DNA of 45,679 nucleotides from Hyphomicrobiales bacterium (lineage in GTDB: Bacteria; Pseudomonadota; Alphaproteobacteria; Rhizobiales; Xanthobacteraceae). The position numbers were made by a program, and so were the translations under genes. Of this stretch, positions 41,114 to 45,679 are shown piece by piece. Numbering within the stretch: position 1 is the first letter of the stretch; each line of letters starts with the position of its first letter. A model generated the notes under the pieces. That model was given only the letters and a program-made list of their open reading frames with translations, was not told where the DNA came from and made no database searches. The stretch is from positions 1-45,679 of the forward strand of contig DAHUXA010000006.1 in NCBI GenBank assembly GCA_027307405.1, written 5' to 3'.

Positions 41114-41482
41114 TCAGGCGCTGCGGGCAGCGAGAGCTTCATTTAAGCAGGCAATTAATCTTTGGTCGTTGAACGGCTTGGCCAAAAATCCGACCGCGCC
41201 GGCGGCAAGCGCTTGTGCTCGCGCCCTCATTTCTGGAAAGGCCGTAATGAAAATGACCGGTAGCCGATGCCCTTGCGCAATCAATCGGTCTTGCAATTCA
41301 ATTCCTGTCATGCCCGGCATCTGCACGTCAGTAATCAGGCAGTCAGTGTCATGGATATGGTCCGACTCCAAGAACGCTTCAGCGGAGTCAAACGCAGCCG
41401 TCCCATAGCCAAGCGATCGGACAAAGTTCGTTGTAGCTCGGCGGAACGATTCATCGTCGTCAACGATTGCGATCACGGGCAC
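41114..41482 (-). CDS. Single-domain response regulator receiver
   Basis: 122 residues, only a CheY-like receiver of the FixJ branch: VDDDESFRRA, the phosphoacceptor Asp52 in CLITDVQMPGM, and FLAKPFND at the C-terminal lysine. Start codons are GTG at 41482 or GTG at 41476. No output domain, so it may compete for phosphate or act by protein contact. It is the last gene after the kinase and the FixJ-like regulator on the same strand, 122 bases downstream of the regulator. Confidence 0.87.
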   Translation of the reverse strand: MPVIAIVDDDESFRRATTNFVRSLGYGTAAFDSAEAFLESDHIHDTDCLITDVQMPGMTGIELQDRLIAQGHRLPVIFITAFPEMRARAQALAAGAVGFLAKPFNDQRLIACLNEALAARSA

Positions 41483-41604
41483 CTACGACACGTTGGCTTC
41501 CTCGATGGGCAGACATCTAGGGCTTTGTGCGGGGGCATGCACGATGCCGAAGGTAACGATTAACTATCGCAATGGGTCGATGAATTACACCAAGGTATAC
41601 TTGC

Positions 41605-42243
41605 CTAAGATTTTGTGCGGCGAATTCCCAAAATATCCGCCATTTTCACCAGATCGGCCAAAGATTTCGCGCCCATCTTTCTTGTTACCTTGCCGCGATG
41701 CACCTTCACGGTGATCTCGGTTACCCCGATTTCGGCGGCGACCTGCTTGTTCAAGAGACCGCCGGTTACCCAGCCCATCACCTCTTGCTCGCGAGGTGTG
41801 AGCGTCGCGAATTTTGCTCTCAGCTCGGAAACCGCCTTTTCGTTTGCTTGGCTGGCTCGGGCACGTTCGAGCGCGACCTGAATGGCATCCAACAGATCCT
41901 GATCGCGAAATGGCTTGGTCAGGAATTCAACGGCTCCGGCCTTCATGGCCTTCACGGACATCGGAATATCGCCGTGACCGGTGATGAAAATGATGGGAAT
42001 CTGGATTTTGGCCTTCGTAAGTTCTGCCTGAAAATCCAGCCCACTCAACCCTGGCAGCCTGACATCGAGGATCAAGCAGCAAACGGCGTCAGGTCGCTTT
42101 GCTGCAAAGAATTCCTGCGCGGAAGCGAACGTTTCGATCCGCAATCCTATCGATCGAACTAAACTGCTAAGTGCCTCGCGCACGGACGCATCGTCATCAA
42201 CGACGAAAACGACCGGTAGTGCTGCGGATCGTTCGTTCTTCAT
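41605..42243 (-). CDS. FixJ/NodW-like two-component response regulator with LuxR HTH
   Basis: 212 residues. The receiver (10-125) has VDDDASVREAL, Asp60 in CLILDVRLPGLSG and FLTKPFRDQDLL. The LuxR-type HTH at about 145-200 reads LTPREQEVMGWVTGGLLNKQVAAEIG, then VTEITVKVHRG. It would be phosphorylated by the kinase 29 bases upstream. FixJ-like regulators in this order control oxygen, nodulation or aromatic-compound genes; the target here is unknown. Confidence 0.9.
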   Translation of the reverse strand: MKNERSAALPVVFVVDDDASVREALSSLVRSIGLRIETFASAQEFFAAKRPDAVCCLILDVRLPGLSGLDFQAELTKAKIQIPIIFITGHGDIPMSVKAMKAGAVEFLTKPFRDQDLLDAIQVALERARASQANEKAVSELRAKFATLTPREQEVMGWVTGGLLNKQVAAEIGVTEITVKVHRGKVTRKMGAKSLADLVKMADILGIRRTKS

Positions 42244-42272
42244 TCAACGGCCCGTTTCCCCGAGGCGTTGTA

Positions 42273-44267
42273 TCACTGAATACCGGGCAGGACGATGTGG
42301 AATACAGAACCGTGGGGTACGCCTTGTGAAACCGACAGGTTTCCACCGTGAGCTTCGACGATTGACCGGCATATTGCCAAGCCCATCCCCGTGCCGTTGG
42401 TCTTGGTGGTGAAAAAGGCGTCAAAGACACGGTCAATGTTTTTTGGGTCTATTCCGGTCCCGGAATCTTGTACTGATACTGCCACCCCATTCAAATCGAA
42501 GGACCTGGATCGCACACGCAACACCCGCGCCCGATCGTCGATAGTGCGCATTGCATCGGCGGCATTAGTAATGATGTTCAAGACGACCTGCTGAAGTTGG
42601 CCCCTGTGCGCAGAAATCAGGGGAAGTTGCTCGTGCAGCTCAAGATCAACGACGACTCGTGCCGCCTCCAGCTCATTGCTTGCTAGGGCGATTGTTTCCC
42701 GAATGAGTTCGTTCGTGTCAAGCGGGGTACCCGCATGATCACCCTTAGCGAACATCGCACGAACTGATTGAATCACTTCGCTGGCCCTATGACCGTCTGC
42801 AACAATGTGCGTGAGGGTATCGCGCACCTCATCGAGATCCGGTGCCGGCCGGTTCAGCCAGCGAAGGCCAGCATTGGCGTTCGTCACGATCGCCCCGAGG
42901 GGCTGCCGGATCTCGTGCGCGATTGCGCCCGACATTGCTGCCAACGTCGTGCGGCGGGCAACCTGTGAAAGCTCGCGCCGGGCCTCCATCAATTTATTCT
43001 CAGCATTCTTGAGTTCTGTGACATCGCGCGCCATGGCGTAGATTCGTCCCTGGTCTTGGACGGCTTTCCATGACAACCAACGATACGAGCCGTCCTTGTG
43101 ACGGAAACGGATCTCAAAACGTTGCGTCACGTGGCCTGCGGCCAGCTGGCTGGTCTCCGCGCGCGTCCGTTCGCGATCATCCGGATGCAGCAGCCATTGG
43201 GAAGTTTTGCCGAGCAGCTCTGCTTCCGACCAGCCGAGCAACACGGTCCAGGCCGGGTTCACGCTGAGAAATTTGCCGTCCGCATCGGTCACTACCAGCA
43301 AGTCCTGCGAGACGTTCCAGATTTGGAAACGTTCTCGCGTCTGCGCCTCGACGCGCTGCTCCAGCGTTTCATTGAGCTCGCGTAGTGCTTTCTCGGCTTC
43401 CATCTGCTCCGTGATGTCGGTATTGGTCCCGAACCAGCGGACGACCTCGCCGGCTTCGTTGCGGATCGGCAGAGCGCGCGCCAGGAACCAACGGTACTTG
43501 CCGTCTCGGCCGCGCAGCGGGAATGTGTCCTCCCAAGGCGCATCGCCTTTGAAACTTTTCCGGATTCCCTGGACGACGCGCTCGAGATGATCGGGATGGT
43601 GCAATTTCTGCCAGCCAAAGCCCTGCATTTCTTCGAGTGTGGTTCCGGCATAGTCATGCCAGCGTTTGTTGTACCAATATCTCCTGCCATCCGTATCGGC
43701 CGTCCAAGCAAACTGATCTATGTTGTCGGCAAGCTCGCGGAATCGCTTCTCGCTTTCGCGCAGCGCATTTTCACTGGCCGCGAGCACTGCTTCGGCGCGC
43801 TTGCGCTCGGTTATGTCCTCCGCAACCACATTAACGCCGACTATGCGCCCTTCGGGATCCTTCAAAGGATGCCAGTTTGTAATCCAGATGTGATCAGCGT
43901 TGAGTTTGTCGGCTCGCTGCCCACGAACCTCGACGCCAGTGATTGGCTCTCCAGTACGCACGATAGCTTGAATTAGCTTCTCGACCTGGTCCGCCACCTG
44001 CGGAACGGTTTCACGAACCGACCGCCCGATATGATCGGCAACTGAAATGCCGCAAATCTCCGTCAAACGCTGATTGATCTGAAGGTACCGGCAATCGAGA
44101 GTCAGGAATGCAAGCCCGACGGGTGCAGTATCGTAAATGAGCTGAAGTTCGGGTAGCCGCTCGTACAGCTGCTCGCTCGGCTGCTGCGCTTTCGAAATTT
44201 TGGCGGCCCTGCCGGAAGACGAAGGACGACCCGAGCCGATACGTTTTACCTTTGCCGGCTTTTGCAT
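42273..44267 (-). CDS. Sensor histidine kinase with three PAS domains
   Basis: 664 residues, no membrane helices. PAS1 about 35-155, PAS2 about 175-290 and PAS3 about 315-420, with PAC segments GVNVVAEDITERKRAE and WFGTNTDITEQ. The phosphoacceptor His451 is in AIAHEIRQPLGAI, followed by the ATPase with NIITNAADAM, DSGTGI and GTGMGLAI. A soluble multi-PAS kinase senses a cytoplasmic ligand or redox state. PAS3 and the others lack a clear FixL-type haem histidine context, so oxygen sensing is not shown. The ATG at 44267 is used; TTG/GTG codons just upstream are alternatives. Confidence 0.88.
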   Translation of the reverse strand: MQKPAKVKRIGSGRPSSSGRAAKISKAQQPSEQLYERLPELQLIYDTAPVGLAFLTLDCRYLQINQRLTEICGISVADHIGRSVRETVPQVADQVEKLIQAIVRTGEPITGVEVRGQRADKLNADHIWITNWHPLKDPEGRIVGVNVVAEDITERKRAEAVLAASENALRESEKRFRELADNIDQFAWTADTDGRRYWYNKRWHDYAGTTLEEMQGFGWQKLHHPDHLERVVQGIRKSFKGDAPWEDTFPLRGRDGKYRWFLARALPIRNEAGEVVRWFGTNTDITEQMEAEKALRELNETLEQRVEAQTRERFQIWNVSQDLLVVTDADGKFLSVNPAWTVLLGWSEAELLGKTSQWLLHPDDRERTRAETSQLAAGHVTQRFEIRFRHKDGSYRWLSWKAVQDQGRIYAMARDVTELKNAENKLMEARRELSQVARRTTLAAMSGAIAHEIRQPLGAIVTNANAGLRWLNRPAPDLDEVRDTLTHIVADGHRASEVIQSVRAMFAKGDHAGTPLDTNELIRETIALASNELEAARVVVDLELHEQLPLISAHRGQLQQVVLNIITNAADAMRTIDDRARVLRVRSRSFDLNGVAVSVQDSGTGIDPKNIDRVFDAFFTTKTNGTGMGLAICRSIVEAHGGNLSVSQGVPHGSVFHIVLPGIQ

Positions 44268-44517
44268 CACCAATGACTCGGCAAACGACGCGAATTACCG
44301 AACCGTACATGACAATTGCGGCCATTGGAATAAACATGCAGATCACCGATGATTGATGTCCTTTCGGCATGATTTGACCCGGCCGTTCGATACCTTCGTA
44401 TAGGTCGTCCTCTCTTTTCGATACTCGCCGTTAACCAGCGTACAGTGGCGCGATCAGGCGTCACCGCCATACGCTTCCTGCAATCAAAAAAGCCTGGTTC
44501 GTTGCAGGGAGCCCGAC

Positions 44518-44799
44518 ATGATCAAGACGTTTGTGATTGGTGGCATCGCAGTCGCGACTTTCGTCGGCGGCGTTGTGCTCTTTGTTGCGCCAAGCACAGA
44601 AGTGAAGGCGAGCGCCCCTTCAGCGAAGAGCGACAGGCTCGATATTCAACGGTCCGGGAACGAATGCTCTCAGCATGCTTGGCCTTATTACCCAAGCGAT
44701 TGCATTCGCGATTACCGCCGGTCTGCTGGCAAAGCCTCCGAAGTACGTTTTGTCTTGGCCGGCCAAATGCAAAATGCAGCGACCCACGCCGCGAAGTAA
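44518..44799 (+). CDS. Small exported or membrane-anchored protein of unknown function
   Basis: 93 residues. The N-terminal hydrophobic helix (about 4-24) is a signal peptide or anchor. The mature part has NECSQHAWPYYPSDCIRD, two Cys that could form a disulfide, a motif I recall in small Bradyrhizobium proteins. GGGAG precedes the ATG at 44518. It is 34 bases upstream of the L,D-transpeptidase, so envelope function is plausible. The 250 bases before it (44268-44517) must carry divergent promoters; none was resolved. Confidence 0.75.
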   Translation: MIKTFVIGGIAVATFVGGVVLFVAPSTEVKASAPSAKSDRLDIQRSGNECSQHAWPYYPSDCIRDYRRSAGKASEVRFVLAGQMQNAATHAAK

Positions 44800-44833
44800 G
44801 TCGTAGTTGCCGAGCTATTCGGGAGGTTTTGTC

Positions 44834-45574
44834 ATGTCGACCAGAAAAATCCACGGAATGAGCCTCACGTTCGCTGCGACCTTGGCGATAGTTGCATTGT
44901 TCCGCAGCGACGCGGTAGTCGCTGAACCGCTCGGGTACGCGGCACCATTCAACCCCGGCGCTTTCATATTCCAGCAGGCTTTGCAGCAGCCGAAGGAAGC
45001 CGACATCCAAGCACCCGCCGACGTTCCAGCACGCTTGCACCGTCACGTTGTCGATTATCCGACGCGTGAAACAGCCGGCACCATCGTTATCGATACGCCG
45101 AACACTTATCTCTACTATGTGCTCGGTTCGGGCAAAGCCATCCGCTACGGAATCGGAGTAGGCCGCGAAGGGTTTACGTGGTCGGGCGTGAAGGCAGTTG
45201 AGCGCAAAGCAGAATGGCCCGACTGGATTCCACCAGAGGAAATGCTCCAGCGCCAGCCGTACTTGCCACGCTTCATGGCGGGCGGTCCTGGAAATCCACT
45301 TGGCGCCCGCGCCATGTATCTCGGTGGCACGGTCTACCGCATCCACGGAACGAACGCCCCATCCACGATCGGCAAGCAAGTGTCGAGCGGATGCATTCGC
45401 ATGCTCAATGAAGATGTCATCGACCTGTATGCGCGAGTGAGTGTCGGAACGAAGGTTGTCGTCCTGCCGATGCAGCCGGCTCGCCCGCAGGCCGTAGCGA
45501 GCCAAAACCGCTCAATTCCGCGCGCAGCAGGAAGCACGGTCGCCAACATCGTTCGAGCGCACGGGGTCTACTGA
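44834..45574 (+). CDS. L,D-transpeptidase (YkuD domain)
   Basis: 246 residues with a signal peptide (cleavage near AVVA-EPL). The YkuD domain at about 78-210 has YRIHGTNAP with His171 and VSSGCIRM with Ser185, Cys187 and Arg189, the complete catalytic motif. These enzymes form 3-3 cross-links in peptidoglycan or link outer-membrane proteins to it. GGGAGG before 44834 decides the ATG; a frame from 44807 adds an unlikely nine residues. A Pro/Gln/Arg-rich tail of about 35 residues follows the domain. Confidence 0.92.
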   Translation: MSTRKIHGMSLTFAATLAIVALFRSDAVVAEPLGYAAPFNPGAFIFQQALQQPKEADIQAPADVPARLHRHVVDYPTRETAGTIVIDTPNTYLYYVLGSGKAIRYGIGVGREGFTWSGVKAVERKAEWPDWIPPEEMLQRQPYLPRFMAGGPGNPLGARAMYLGGTVYRIHGTNAPSTIGKQVSSGCIRMLNEDVIDLYARVSVGTKVVVLPMQPARPQAVASQNRSIPRAAGSTVANIVRAHGVY

Positions 45575-45604
45575 AGTACGCGAACCGATAACGGAGGACA
45601 TGTC

Positions 45605-45679
45605 ATGGACAGCTCACTCTGGTCTGCGGGGCAGTACACACACCTCAAGATCGTGGTTGTCTCTCTCATTGCCTCGATT
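45605..45679 (+). CDS. Start of a small membrane protein, truncated by the window
   Basis: 25 codons to the edge (MDSSLWSAGQYTHLKIVVV...), turning hydrophobic from residue 16. GGAGG seven bases before 45605 supports this ATG; another ATG at 45600 is in a different frame and gives a polar, arbitrary sequence. I recall similar short proteins in Bradyrhizobium. It follows the L,D-transpeptidase by 30 bases. Confidence 0.6.
   Translation, partial: MDSSLWSAGQYTHLKIVVVSLIASI

Noticed and set aside
41605-44267. Kinase and regulator as FixL-FixJ proper
   Set aside because: The regulator is FixJ-like, but no haem-binding PAS pattern of FixL was seen in the kinase, so oxygen sensing cannot be claimed even though FixK-type boxes occur nearby.
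44522-45505. 327-residue minus-strand frame
   Set aside because: It runs opposite the small exported protein and L,D-transpeptidase genes, whose motifs and ribosome sites are clear. The translation is Arg/His-rich without a domain; a GC-driven shadow.

Overview
The window looks like chromosome of a GC-rich alphaproteobacterium of the order Hyphomicrobiales, probably near Bradyrhizobium or the Xanthobacteraceae. This rests on the RhlE-type helicase/IF-1 gene pair, a CtrA-type TTAA-N7-TTAA site, FixK/FNR-type boxes, the dispersed GCCGGGCAT palindromic repeat, several Bug-type solute receptors and small secreted proteins typical of that group. It is inference from gene content, not a database match. 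No rRNA, tRNA, CRISPR array, transposase or integrase was recognised.

Layout. 1-2508 (minus): an MlaE(STAS)-MlaF-MlaD lipid transport operon cut by the window edge, with a CtrA-type site upstream. 2731-3246: an RlpA-like exported protein. 3392-17771: a large catabolic and transport block, nearly all minus strand. It holds an Ldh2 dehydrogenase, an ACMSD-like amidohydrolase, a lone CoxL-type molybdenum hydroxylase subunit (plus strand), a succinate-semialdehyde-type dehydrogenase, a degenerate SDR, an MmgE/PrpD protein, a three-gene ABC importer, an enoyl-CoA hydratase-fold protein and a CaiB/BaiF CoA transferase. Tight overlaps suggest import of an organic acid, CoA activation and oxidation, but the substrate cannot be read from sequence. 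18141-21419: RhlE-like helicase, IF-1 and an S10 peptidase. 21425-23749: an LVIVD beta-propeller protein and a Bug receptor.

23936-31315 is a redox and exported-protein region. It has a bufferin (copper-binding RiPP) operon bufA-bufB-bufC, two peroxiredoxin-like proteins sharing an HWCPYC motif, a LysR regulator with a CxxC pair, an internally deleted type II NADH dehydrogenase remnant, a cupin, a DUF302 protein and a DoxX protein. 31538-36249 (plus) holds 3-hydroxybutyrate dehydrogenase, a patatin-like lipase, a mercuric-reductase-like flavoprotein and an MFS transporter.

36293-38114 is the most novel part. Two short peptides on opposite strands share a leader-like acidic segment (DEALE...G) and an almost identical C-terminus (CTGLSVCPG and CSGLSVCPG). 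One peptide and a neighbouring 92-residue protein are preceded by duplicated ~53-bp promoter regions. One copy carries a perfect TTGAT-N4-ATCAA FixK/FNR box and the other a one-mismatch FixK-type box. These look like uncharacterised RiPP-like or signalling peptides under low-oxygen control, with no maturation enzyme next to them.

38157-41099 holds a second Bug receptor divergent from an amidohydrolase and a dihydroxyphthalate-decarboxylase-like protein. 41114-44267 is a PAS histidine kinase, a FixJ-like regulator and a lone receiver. 44518-45679 has a small exported protein, an L,D-transpeptidase and the start of a small membrane protein.
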